Part shown: piece by piece, positions 24,874 through 32,278 of the stretch | Position numbering within the stretch: position 1 is the stretch's first letter | Layout: each line of letters begins with the position of its first letter | DNA from: Streptomyces sp. Edi2 | GTDB lineage: Bacteria > Actinomycetota > Actinomycetes > Streptomycetales > Streptomycetaceae | DNA length: 64,000 nt | Reading direction: 5' to 3' | Assembly: GCF_040253635.1 (NCBI RefSeq) | Contig: NZ_JBEJGX010000003.1 | Coordinates: forward strand, 7,217,501-7,281,500 | Made by a program: the position numbers and the translations under genes | The notes under the pieces: generated by a model | The model's input: only the letters and a program-made list of their open reading frames with translations | Database searches by the model: none | What the model was told of the DNA's origin: nothing

Positions 24874-25518
24874 TCACGTACCGGCGGTGCGTCGGTCGCT
24901 CGCCGCAGGGGGCGCCGGCCACTCCCCGGCGGGCGCGCCGGGGGTGGTGGGTCCTGCGCCGGGCCAGGGGCCGGGTGCCGGTACGTCGGGCTCCTCGGTC
25001 ACCGTGGTGTCGTACACGCGGAAGCCGCGCCGCTCGTAATTGGCCTTCGCGTGCGGGCCGTCCTTGCTGCACGTGTGTACCCACACCCGCGTGGTCGGCG
25101 CCAGTCCAGGCCACCGCTCGGCCAGGTCCCAGGCCCGCTCGGTGCCGTGGGCGAGCAGGTGCCCACCGATCCGGCGCCCCCGGAAGTCCGGGACGAGTCC
25201 GAAGTAAACGATCTCCGCGGAGCCGTCCGCCTCCGCCGCCAGCTCGATGAACCCGGCGGGCGTACCGCGCTCGTACGCCACCCAGGTCTCCACCCCGGGG
25301 CGTCCGAGGTGTGCCACCCACTGCGCGTACGACCAGCCCAGCCGGTCGGTCCAGGTGACGTCACCGCCGACCGCCGTATAGAGGAAGCGGCTGAATTCGG
25401 GCGACGGCACCTGTGAGCGGACGATCCGGACGTCCTGCTCGACCGCCGGCCCCGCGGCGGGAGCCAGGTCGGCGCGCGAGGTCTGCTCGAGGTACCACGT
25501 GGTGACCGGGATGTTCAT
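24874..25518 (-). CDS. GNAT-family N-acetyltransferase
   Basis: The 214-residue protein has the GNAT core: strand GTPAGFIELAAEADGSAEIVYFGLVPDFRG, the acetyl-CoA pyrophosphate loop FRGRRIGGHLL, and later VWVHTCSKDGPHAKANYERRGFRVYDTT. It would transfer an acetyl group to an amine of unknown identity. A Pro/Gly-rich tail of about 35 residues follows the domain. It lies upstream of the sulfur operon leader on the same strand but is separated by about 90 bases from the leader peptide and is probably transcribed independently. Confidence 0.85.
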   Translation of the reverse strand: MNIPVTTWYLEQTSRADLAPAAGPAVEQDVRIVRSQVPSPEFSRFLYTAVGGDVTWTDRLGWSYAQWVAHLGRPGVETWVAYERGTPAGFIELAAEADGSAEIVYFGLVPDFRGRRIGGHLLAHGTERAWDLAERWPGLAPTTRVWVHTCSKDGPHAKANYERRGFRVYDTTVTEEPDVPAPGPWPGAGPTTPGAPAGEWPAPPAASDRRTAGT

Positions 25519-25923
25519 GCGGTCAGCACATCACACCGGGGGCGGGGGGCCGGGGGTGGTCAGGGGGAGAGGTGGGGAGAGAGCCCGGGGCGGGGGCCGG
25601 ACGCAGGTCAGGGGCTGCCTGGGGCCGGGCAGGCAGGGCGAGGCCTCGTCCCGAATGGTGAGACACCTGCTCACAGTGTGGGGACGGCTCTGCTGCCGGG
25701 AGGCGTACCCGACGGCCGCCGGGGCCGACCGGGGGAAGAGGCGGAGAGCGCGCGGTCGGTCCGATGCGCGCCTGGAGAAGCGGATACGCGTATAGGCGGA
25801 TACGCGGTACGCGGATACCGGGACCCGCAGGAAGTCCCCGGCGCATAATTGACGAAACGTCGGCCGGGAGCGTGCAAGGTGCTCCCGGCCGGTTTATGTG
25901 TGGCTCGTGAAAGCAAGGGTGGC
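25519..25923 (+). promoter_or_regulatory. Leader region of the ABC exporter operon: direct repeats, -10-like box
   Basis: Between the divergent GNAT and ABC genes. GCGGATACGCG occurs at 25780-25790 and 25796-25806, and GCGGATACC at 25811-25819, a 15-16 base periodicity that places sites on one face of the helix. CATAAT at 25844-25849 is a possible -10 box with no good -35, fitting an activator-dependent promoter. A strong hairpin follows (25861-25891). Confidence 0.5.
25861..25891 (+). terminator. Strong hairpin with short T-rich tail upstream of the ABC exporter operon
   Basis: CGGCCGGGAGC and GCTCCCGGCCG form an 11-bp perfect stem around nine bases, followed by GTTTAT. No gene ends on the plus strand just before it, so it looks like a leader attenuator for the ABC operon beginning 33 bases later rather than an ordinary terminator. 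Confidence 0.6.
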
Positions 25924-26667
25924 ATGTCTCTGCAATTCACCGGGTGTTCCTTCCGCTACGGCCGGAAGGTGCCCGTTCTCAACAGGCTTGATCTCTCCAT
26001 CGATCACCGGGCAACCGTCCTGCTGGGGCCGAACGGCGCGGGTAAATCCACGCTTTTAGGTATCGCCGCCTCCTGGATCTCCCCTACCGGAGGAACGGTG
26101 ACGTGGAAGGGGATGAACCCCGGCCGGCGGCATGCGCGAGCTGCCTACCGCAAAGCCGTGGGCTGGCTTCCGCAGCACGTCAAACCGATGCCGGGGCTCA
26201 CGGTCCGGGAAAACGTCGCTTATATCGGCTGGTTGAAAGGCATGTCCCGCGCCGACGCCTGGGACCGGTCACACGAGGCCCTGGAACGTGTGAAGCTGGG
26301 CAGCCTGGCCGGCCGGAAGAGCCACCAGCTCTCGGGCGGGCAGCTGCGGCGCATGGGCATAGCGGGCACTCTCGTCCACCACAGCGAGATCGTGCTGCTC
26401 GACGAACCGACCGCAGGACTTGACCCCTCGCAGCGCCATATCTTCCGCGAGCTGGTGACCGACCTGCTGGCCGACATTCACGTCGTGGTCTCCACCCACC
26501 AGACCGAAGACCTCGACACCCTGTACGACCACGTCGTCATCCTCGACAAGGGACAGGCCCGCTTCGAGGGCGACACCGATGCCTTCCTCGCCCTCGCCGC
26601 CCCCGGCACGCCGGAAGGGCGACGCGCCGAAGGTGCCTACACCCAGCTGATCGCCCAGGAGGTGTGA
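25924..26667 (+). CDS. ABC exporter ATP-binding protein with a TTA (bldA) codon
   Basis: A 247-residue ATPase: Walker A GPNGAGKS (35-42), Q-loop GWLPQHV, signature LSGGQLRRMG, Walker B IVLLDEPTAGLD and switch STHQTED. The class matches ABC-2/bacitracin-resistance-type exporters. Codon 45, just after Walker A (26056-26058), is TTA, very rare in Streptomyces and read only by the bldA tRNA, so synthesis should be development-dependent. GTG/ATG choices upstream are rejected because the start at 25924 begins the domain exactly. Two membrane proteins follow in the operon. Confidence 0.9.
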   Translation: MSLQFTGCSFRYGRKVPVLNRLDLSIDHRATVLLGPNGAGKSTLLGIAASWISPTGGTVTWKGMNPGRRHARAAYRKAVGWLPQHVKPMPGLTVRENVAYIGWLKGMSRADAWDRSHEALERVKLGSLAGRKSHQLSGGQLRRMGIAGTLVHHSEIVLLDEPTAGLDPSQRHIFRELVTDLLADIHVVVSTHQTEDLDTLYDHVVILDKGQARFEGDTDAFLALAAPGTPEGRRAEGAYTQLIAQEV

Positions 26668-26670
26668 GCC

Positions 26671-27954
26671 GTGCTCTGGCGTACTGTCGCGCGCTCCTCC
26701 TCCGCCACATGGCTGGCTCCGTTGCTGGCGGCCTTCGTCGCCGTGCTGCTGTCGGACGACCTCACCGCGTCGGTGACCCCCGGCTACTGGCCCAGCGCCG
26801 TGGGCGCCGCCACCTTCGCGCTGCCCTTCGTCGCCCCGGCCTGTGCGGCCGCCGGTGCCTGGGAGGGCGCACGCTTCACCCGCGGCAACGTGGCCGGCTG
26901 GGCGCCGGCCCGCTCGGGGCTCGCCATCGCCCTCCCCCTGTTGCTGCCCGTCATCGTCCTGGGCGCCCTCGGCATGGCGGTGGCCGCAGCGCTGACGATC
27001 TCCACGGCACACCCGCAGACCGGCCTGCCACCGGTCGGCATGGCCTTCGTGTGGCTGGTCGTGCTCACCGCCCACGCCCTGGCCGGCTTCCTGCTCGGCA
27101 AGCGCCTCCCGCTGGTCGTGGCGGTCTCCCTGGCCCTGGTACTCAGCTTCGTCCTGACCGCCTACCCGGCCGCCGTGGAACCCGTCTGGCTGCGTCACAT
27201 GGTCACCGGCGGCATGACCTCCTGCTGCTCCCTCGGCCAATCCCCCGACTGGCAGGCCGCGGCCAGTGCCGCGGTGCTGGCCTGCGGCGTTGTCGCGGCC
27301 GCCGCCGTGGCCCTGACCGCGTGGGCCGTGCGCCTGCGCAGGGCCCTGATCGGTGCGGCGCTGGCGGCCGGCCTGGTCGGCAGCGGGCTCCTTGCCCATG
27401 GTCTGCCGGCCGATCCGGCGGTCGCCCGGGCGGCGGAGCAGCTGCGGTGTGCCGGTGACCATCCGAGGGTGTGCCTGTGGCCGGAGCTCTCCGGCAGCAC
27501 AGGGATGGTCCGTCAGAACGCCGCTGGGGCATGGCGGCGTCTGCAGCACGCCGGCCTTGCCGTACCGGACACCCTCACCATGGAAGATCACCCGGGCAAG
27601 AGGGCCGCGTTCATCGGCTCCTGGCCGGAGCCCACACCATCCATGGTGCGCGCAGGAGTGGGTGCGAGCCTGCTCCCCTCCGGCCCGCCCGCCTGTGCAC
27701 AGTCAGGCAGCTCCTTTCCCGGCGCCGATGCCTACGGCCCCGCCGCGGCATGGCTCTCCCTGGCCGCCGGTGCCGCCTCCGAGGACGTCGCCAGCCACTA
27801 CGGCGCGAAGGAAACCGCCGTCGCCGCGGCTGTCGGTCACGCGGGCGGTGCCGAGCAGCTGCGGTGGTTCCGGCAGAACAGCAAGGCGCTGCGGGACTGC
27901 ACCACCCACCCCGCGCCTGTCCCCGCACACCGGTCCGGGGAGACGGCGCGATGA
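26671..27954 (+). CDS. ABC exporter membrane protein with C-terminal soluble domain
   Basis: A 427-residue protein with about seven hydrophobic spans in the first 255 residues, then a roughly 170-residue soluble part beginning LRCAGDHPRVCLWPEL with two cysteines and rich in Ala/Ser. The tail resembles, from memory, an actinobacterial domain of unknown function attached to ABC-type membrane proteins. GTG 26671 has AGGAGG nine bases upstream and follows the ATPase stop by three bases; the stop overlaps the next gene as ATGA. It is probably the permease partner; the soluble part may face outside and bind substrate. Confidence 0.8.
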   Translation: MLWRTVARSSSATWLAPLLAAFVAVLLSDDLTASVTPGYWPSAVGAATFALPFVAPACAAAGAWEGARFTRGNVAGWAPARSGLAIALPLLLPVIVLGALGMAVAAALTISTAHPQTGLPPVGMAFVWLVVLTAHALAGFLLGKRLPLVVAVSLALVLSFVLTAYPAAVEPVWLRHMVTGGMTSCCSLGQSPDWQAAASAAVLACGVVAAAAVALTAWAVRLRRALIGAALAAGLVGSGLLAHGLPADPAVARAAEQLRCAGDHPRVCLWPELSGSTGMVRQNAAGAWRRLQHAGLAVPDTLTMEDHPGKRAAFIGSWPEPTPSMVRAGVGASLLPSGPPACAQSGSSFPGADAYGPAAAWLSLAAGAASEDVASHYGAKETAVAAAVGHAGGAEQLRWFRQNSKALRDCTTHPAPVPAHRSGETAR

Positions 27955-28556
27955 TCTGGTGGCTCAAGGCCAGGAACGTCCCCGCAGTCCTGCTGGCTCT
28001 CTTCGCGGTCTACCTCGTGGCGGTCCTGGTGCGTCAGGAAGCCATCCCCGTACCCGCCGTGGTGGGCCCCTCCGGTCGGCTGCTGGTCACTCAGATCCTG
28101 GGGATTCTGCCGGTGGTGCTGCTCCTGCACGGGCTCGACCGCGGCGACACCGTCACCGAGGAGGTGGCGTTGCGCCACAACGGCCGGCGCAATGTGCTGC
28201 TGTGCGTGGCCTTCGCCCTGCTGGCCCTCGTGACGGCAGCGGGAGTCCAGCTCCTGTGGGACCGGCCCGAAGCCCTGTCCCTTGCCCGCAACTGTGCCGG
28301 CTTCCTCGGTACCGCCCTCATCGTCCGCGCCGTGCTGGGGCCGGGTGTCGGCGCGATCTGTGTCGCCGCCCTGCCCCTCGCCTGCGCCGCAGCCGGACGC
28401 CGCCCGGGAGGATCCGCCCAGCCCTGGGCCTGGCCCATCCAGGAACCTTTCTCGTACCTGGGCGCCGGCGAAGCCGCCTTCCTCTTCGCCCTGGGGTGCG
28501 CGCTCGCCGTGTGGAAGAACCGGCCGGTGATCGATCCTTTCGCACGGACCACCTGA
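27951..28556 (+). CDS. Small integral membrane protein of the ABC exporter operon
   Basis: A 201-residue protein with about five or six hydrophobic spans (PAVLLALFAVYLVAVLV, LGILPVVLLLHGL, VLLCVAFALLALVTAAGVQL, and others). No family recognised. It starts within the stop of the preceding permease, so it is likely a second transmembrane subunit of the same exporter. Nothing nearby encodes an obvious peptide or immunity substrate. Confidence 0.75.
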   Translation: MIWWLKARNVPAVLLALFAVYLVAVLVRQEAIPVPAVVGPSGRLLVTQILGILPVVLLLHGLDRGDTVTEEVALRHNGRRNVLLCVAFALLALVTAAGVQLLWDRPEALSLARNCAGFLGTALIVRAVLGPGVGAICVAALPLACAAAGRRPGGSAQPWAWPIQEPFSYLGAGEAAFLFALGCALAVWKNRPVIDPFARTT

Positions 28557-28572
28557 GGATCACGGTCTGCGG

Positions 28573-29241
28573 CTAGCCGGACTCCGTCATCCGGGCGAAG
28601 ACCACCACGTTGCCCGCGTAGCCGGATCCCGCCTCGTAGTGGCCGCCGCAGGTCAGGACGCGCAGTTCGGGGCGTCCGGTGGGGCCGTAGACCTTTCGGG
28701 CGGGGAACTTGTGCTTGTCGAAGACCTGGATGCCGTAGACCTCGAAGACCGCGGTGCGTCCGTCCTCGCGGGTCACCCGGATCGTCCTGCCCTTCTCCAG
28801 GGCGCCCAGCCCGTAGAAGACGGCGGGGCCGCCGCGGCTGTCGACATGTCCGACGATGACGGCGGTGCCCTTCTCGCCCGGGGTCGGTGCGTGCGCGTAC
28901 CAGCCGGCCAGCCGGGGGGAGTCGGCCGGCGGGGCCTCGATCCAGCCGTCCTTGTCCAGGCCCAGCGGCATCAGCGGGGCCGACACCTCGATCGACGGAA
29001 TCGCCACCCGGGCCGGGGCGGAGCGGGGCAGTGGCGGCGGCGCGGGGCCGGAGGGCGGGAGGTCGCCGGGGAAGAGGGCGGTGTCGGCGCCCGGCTGCGG
29101 CGGCCCGTCGGCCTCACCGGACAGTCCCTGGCGCACCATGCCGATGCCGATGAGCCCGGCCAGTACCAGCACGCCCCACCTGGGCCGGCGCGCGGGCGCC
29201 GGCTGCCCGGGTGCCGCTTCCGGTGGGTCCGTCGGGCTCAT
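28573..29241 (-). CDS. Class F-like sortase without nearby substrate
   Basis: A 222-residue membrane-anchored transpeptidase-type protein: one N-terminal span (about 22-40), a Pro-rich linker, and the sortase barrel. The catalytic histidine H132 (IVGHVDS) and cysteine C198 (VLTCGG) are in place. The usual third residue, an arginine roughly 8-12 positions after the cysteine, is not visible: HYEAGSGYAGN contains none. Class F sortases are common in actinobacteria. No LPXTG-type surface protein is encoded in the window. It converges on the ABC exporter operon. Confidence 0.88.
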   Translation of the reverse strand: MSPTDPPEAAPGQPAPARRPRWGVLVLAGLIGIGMVRQGLSGEADGPPQPGADTALFPGDLPPSGPAPPPLPRSAPARVAIPSIEVSAPLMPLGLDKDGWIEAPPADSPRLAGWYAHAPTPGEKGTAVIVGHVDSRGGPAVFYGLGALEKGRTIRVTREDGRTAVFEVYGIQVFDKHKFPARKVYGPTGRPELRVLTCGGHYEAGSGYAGNVVVFARMTESG

Positions 29242-29500
29242 CGCTCACCTCCCGTGACCGCGCTTCCCGGCGCGCCTCTCCCTGGGCTGCACGGTCCGCT
29301 GTCGGCACGCTAGGCGGGCGCCAGGGCGGTGGCGAGCGCAGACGGCCGAATGGGCGGTGGAGGCCGGACGGCGGTGCCGCCGTATCGCCGTCCGGCGGCT
29401 CGCCACACCGCCGCCCGTCGACCCGCTGACCGCCGGTCTCGGCTCGCGCGCCGCCGCTTGTCCGTCCGACCGCCCGCTCACGAACCGGGCGTGCCGACCG

Positions 29501-29656
29501 CTACGACACCGGAAACACCGCGTCGGCCAGCCGCTCGACCTGGTCCGGGTCCGGGGACCAGCAGTAGAGCATCACTTCGTCCGCGCCGATCGCGCGGAAC
29601 GCGGCTACCGCCTGGCGGATCTGCGTCCCGGTGGTGAGCAGGCCCTTCACCGGCTT
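29501..29656 (-). pseudogene. C-terminal fragment of TnpB-interrupted F420/LLM oxidoreductase
   Basis: The minus strand encodes KPVKGLLTTGTQIRQAVAAF... ending FPVS and a TAG at 29501, the typical C-terminus of luciferase-like F420-dependent oxidoreductases (DxxxLYxWSPDPDQVERLAD). It is the missing tail of the fragment at 31117-31827. Joined across the element, the two give one continuous 288-residue frame. Confidence 0.88.
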
Positions 29657-29668
29657 CCTCCGAGGATG

Positions 29669-29688
29669 CCCCGTCCTTTAGGGCGGGG
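29669..29688 (+). repeat. Left-end hairpin of the TnpB element
   Basis: CCCCGTCC-TTTA-GGGCGGGG, stem of eight pairs including one G-T, the subterminal imperfect palindrome expected at the left end. Confidence 0.8.
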
Positions 29689-29828
29689 GGAATCGGACTC
29701 CTGCGGAGCAGGGCAGAGGTAGCCGTTTCGCCGCCAGGGCGAAATGGTGTTCACCCCACGGCGGGGCGAGGGAGCCCACCAAGATCGATTGTTCTCAACT
29801 GTCAGTCCTCCCCGATAGGTTGTGGTGT

Positions 29829-31049
29829 ATGACGACGGAAGCGAAGACGGAGGATGCCGGGCATGCCCGGTGGACGTTCCGGCTGCGCGTGTCGTCCACC
29901 GCCCGAACCGCCCTTGAAGCGGAGTGGGGCCGGTGCCGGTGGGTCTGGAATGAGTCTGTTGCCAAGTCCAAGGCCATCCACCTGCACAACAAAGCCACCG
30001 GCGAGAAGCGGACATGCGGTCCGGCCCAGCTCGACAAGATGCTGACCGAGGCCCGCTCGCGAACGCCGTGGCTGCGTGAGGGCTCCTCGGTGCCGCAGCA
30101 GCAGTTGATCCGCGACTTCGGCAAGTCCAAGTCCAAGGCTCAGAAGGACATCAAAGACCGGCTGCCGATGCGCCGCCGGGCTGGTATGCCGAGGTGGAAG
30201 AAGAAGCGCGAGGCGCTGCCGACGCTGAACTACACCAAGCGGGGCTTCCGCCTCAAAGACGGCCGTCTGCACCTTGCGGGCGGCATCGCGGTGACGGTGG
30301 TGTGGTCGAGGGAACTTCCCGCCGACCCGTCCAGCGTGCGCGTCTATCAGGACAGCACGGGGGAGTGGTACGCGTCCTTCGTCGTACCCGCCGAGGTCCA
30401 GCCGCTGCCGGAGACCGGCCGTGTGATTGGTATCGACTGGGGCGTGAAGGAGACCGCGACCACCACGTCCGACGCCCATGACCTGCCCCATGCCCAGCAC
30501 GGGAAGACGGCTGCGCAGAAGCTGGCCCGCTATCAGCGGATGATGGCCCGCCGCAAGCCGCCAAGGGGCAAGCCGGGGTCGAAGGGCTACAAGGCCGCGA
30601 GGCGGCAGACGGCGAAGCTGCACAAGAAGGTGGCCCGGCAGCGCAAGGACACCGGTCGTAAGTGGGCGAAGTCCGTGGTTCGCGACCACGATGCTTTGGC
30701 TGTCGAGGACTTCAAGCCGAAGTTCCTCGCGAAGTCGACCATGGCCCGCAAGGCCGCCGACGCCGCTATCGGGGCCACCAAGATGGCTCTGAGCGAGATG
30801 GGCCGCAAGCACGGCCGTGCCGTGCACCTGGTACACCCCGCGCACACCACGATGGACTGCTCACAGTGCGGAGCGAGAACCAAGCACGCGCTACCTCTCT
30901 CAGAACGAACCTATGCCTGCACCGTGTGCGGAGCCGTATCCCCCAGGGACAAGAACTCCGCACGCGTGATGCTGGTCCGGGCTGGTCTCAACCCGGCTAG
31001 TGCTGATCGCGGAAGACCAGACGGGGCGCTGCCCCGCCTGGCGGCGTGA
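29829..31049 (+). CDS. tnpB: RNA-guided nuclease TnpB
   Basis: A 406-residue TnpB of the RuvC-like family, ancestor group of Cas12. The catalytic residues are intact: D203 (GIDWGVKETATT), E293 (LAVEDFKPKF) and D374 (SPRDKNSARV). The zinc finger has C344, C347, C364 and C367. Full-length, with no stop or frameshift, so probably an active nuclease. Known TnpB proteins use an RNA from the element's right end to cut DNA at the target and maintain the element. The ATG at 29829 (MTTEAKTEDA) is the first reasonable start, with a weak ribosome site. Confidence 0.92.
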   Translation: MTTEAKTEDAGHARWTFRLRVSSTARTALEAEWGRCRWVWNESVAKSKAIHLHNKATGEKRTCGPAQLDKMLTEARSRTPWLREGSSVPQQQLIRDFGKSKSKAQKDIKDRLPMRRRAGMPRWKKKREALPTLNYTKRGFRLKDGRLHLAGGIAVTVVWSRELPADPSSVRVYQDSTGEWYASFVVPAEVQPLPETGRVIGIDWGVKETATTTSDAHDLPHAQHGKTAAQKLARYQRMMARRKPPRGKPGSKGYKAARRQTAKLHKKVARQRKDTGRKWAKSVVRDHDALAVEDFKPKFLAKSTMARKAADAAIGATKMALSEMGRKHGRAVHLVHPAHTTMDCSQCGARTKHALPLSERTYACTVCGAVSPRDKNSARVMLVRAGLNPASADRGRPDGALPRLAA

Positions 31050-31132
31050 GCTAGAAATCCCCACATCAGCCCTGGAGGGTGAGGAATCCCCTCCCTTCAG
31101 GGAGGGGAGGATTCAAGACATGGTCGGTGTAG
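30980..31132 (+). ncRNA. Predicted omega (reRNA) guide RNA of TnpB
   Basis: By analogy with characterised TnpB elements, the guide RNA would cover the 3' end of tnpB and the right-end hairpin, and its last ~16 bases would come from flanking DNA starting at 31117 (GACATGGTCGGTGTAG). Boundaries are approximate and only the element's geometry supports them. Confidence 0.4.
31088..31107 (+). repeat. Right-end hairpin of the TnpB element
   Basis: CCCCTCCC-TTCA-GGGAGGGG, a perfect eight-bp stem nine bases from the right tip. Confidence 0.85.
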
Positions 31133-31827
31133 CTGCTCGGCTGGTAATACGCGGTCAGTTCCTTGCGGGCGCGGTCGAGGGTGGGCTCCGGGCCCAGGGC
31201 GACATTGACCTGGGCCAGCAGCCGGGGCCGGCCCGTACGGCCGGCCCGGGACCAGGCCGTCTCCACCGCACGGAACAGGCCGTCCATCTGCGGGGCCGGG
31301 AGCGCGGCGCCGAGGAAGCCGTCGCCCCAGCGGGCCACGCGCTCCACCACGGCGGGCACAAAGCCGCCGAACAGCACCTCGGGCCCACCGGGACGTGCGG
31401 GGGCCGGACCGATCGGACTGATGTCCTCGGAGAGCGGTGCACCGGACCAGACGCGGCGCAGGGTGGCCAGCTGGCGGTCGAGCCGGCGGCCGCGGGTGCG
31501 CAGGTCGACACCGGCGGCCAGATAGTCGTCGTCGCGTCCGCCGGTACCGATGCCGAGGGTGAAGCGGGAGCCCGACAGCAGATCGAGTGTGGCGGCCTGC
31601 TTGGCGAGCAGCGTCGTACGGTGCAGCGGGGCGAGCAGCACCTCGGTCTGCAGCCGGATCCGGGAGGTGGCGCCGGCGAGGGTGGCCAGCGTGATCAGGG
31701 GCTCGGGGTTGCCGAACACCAGCCGGTCGAGCAGGGCGACGGTGGTGAAGGGGGTGGCTTCGGCGCGCCGGGCCCAGCTCAGCAGCTGTGCGGGGTCGCC
31801 GATGGGGAGGCCAAGGCCTACGGGCAT
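31117..31827 (-). pseudogene. N-terminal fragment of TnpB-interrupted F420/LLM oxidoreductase
   Basis: 237 codons from ATG 31827 (GGAGGA upstream) encode the N-terminal barrel of a luciferase-like oxidoreductase: MPVGLGLPIGDP, the LLSGSRFTLGIGTGGRDDDY block and VLFGGFVPAVVERVARWGDGFL. The frame enters the element after SSYTDHV and would end soon with altered residues LNPPLPEGRGFLTLQG at 31066. It lacks the last 51 residues, encoded at 29501-29656, so activity is doubtful. The intact ancestor would use reduced F420 or flavin; substrate unknown. Confidence 0.88.
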
Positions 31828-32278
31828 GGGGGTCCTCCAGAAGGACAAAGGGCAAAGGTCAAAGGGCGTACGGGCAGGAGTGAGCGCGGACTGTCGTGTC
31901 TCGTGTCGCCTACTCATTCGGCTCCGCGCGTTCGCTGCGCGCGGGCTGCTCCCGTTCTGCGACGTCCTTCTGGAGAGCTGGGGTCAGAGTGCGGCCACTT
32001 TATGAGGGGGGAGATCACGTCCGCACCGGGTTTTTCGCCCCGGTACCCGCCCGGCCGGCCGTGGCGCGCGCTCTTCGGTCCTGCCGGCTGCCCCGGCCCC
32101 CGGCGGTCCCGCGGCCCCCGGCGGTCCCGCGGTCCCGCGGCCCTGCGGTCCTCCGGGGCTCCGCCGTCGCCCCGCCCTGCCGGCTGTCCCGGGCCCCGCC
32201 GACCGCCCCGGGCCCTGCCGACCGCCCCCGGGCCCCGCAGCCCCTTCACCCTTGCCGCCCCGTCACCCTCCCACCCCG
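31828..32278. other. Intergenic region with GC-rich low-complexity tract
   Basis: 31830-31880 (before the LLM gene) holds AAGGNCAAAGGG-like repeats. From about 32090 to 32260 is a C/G-rich tract with recurring CGGCGGTCCCGCGG units. No gene or clear terminator is supported; open frames here are repeat artefacts. Confidence 0.5.

Larger units (their letters stand above)
29657..31116 (+). mobile_element. TnpB-only IS200/IS605-type insertion element
   Basis: The 1460-bp element interrupts an LLM oxidoreductase gene without a target duplication, as expected of single-strand IS200/IS605 insertion. Each end has a subterminal eight-bp hairpin: 29669-29688 (12 bases from the left tip; one G-T pair) and 31088-31107 (9 bases from the right tip; perfect). 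The right tip reads TTCAA, like the TCAA cleavage site known for IS608. Only tnpB is carried, no tnpA, so it needs a transposase in trans. Ends are certain to about one base, since a one-base shift also restores the frame. Confidence 0.88.

Noticed and set aside
25844..25891. Riboswitch before the ABC exporter
   Set aside because: Only one simple hairpin is present; no known aptamer core could be recognised.
29657..29828. A gene for transposase TnpA in the element
   Set aside because: Only 172 bases precede tnpB, too short for TnpA (about 140 residues), and no catalytic HUH/Tyr motif is visible.
31066..31116. Extension of the LLM fragment into the element as a natural C-terminus
   Set aside because: Residues LNPPLPEGRGFLTLQG come from the element's right-end hairpin; the true tail is found at 29501-29656.
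32041..32260. Low-complexity proline/arginine-rich reading frames
   Set aside because: All frames are open because of GC repeats; no start signal or domain.
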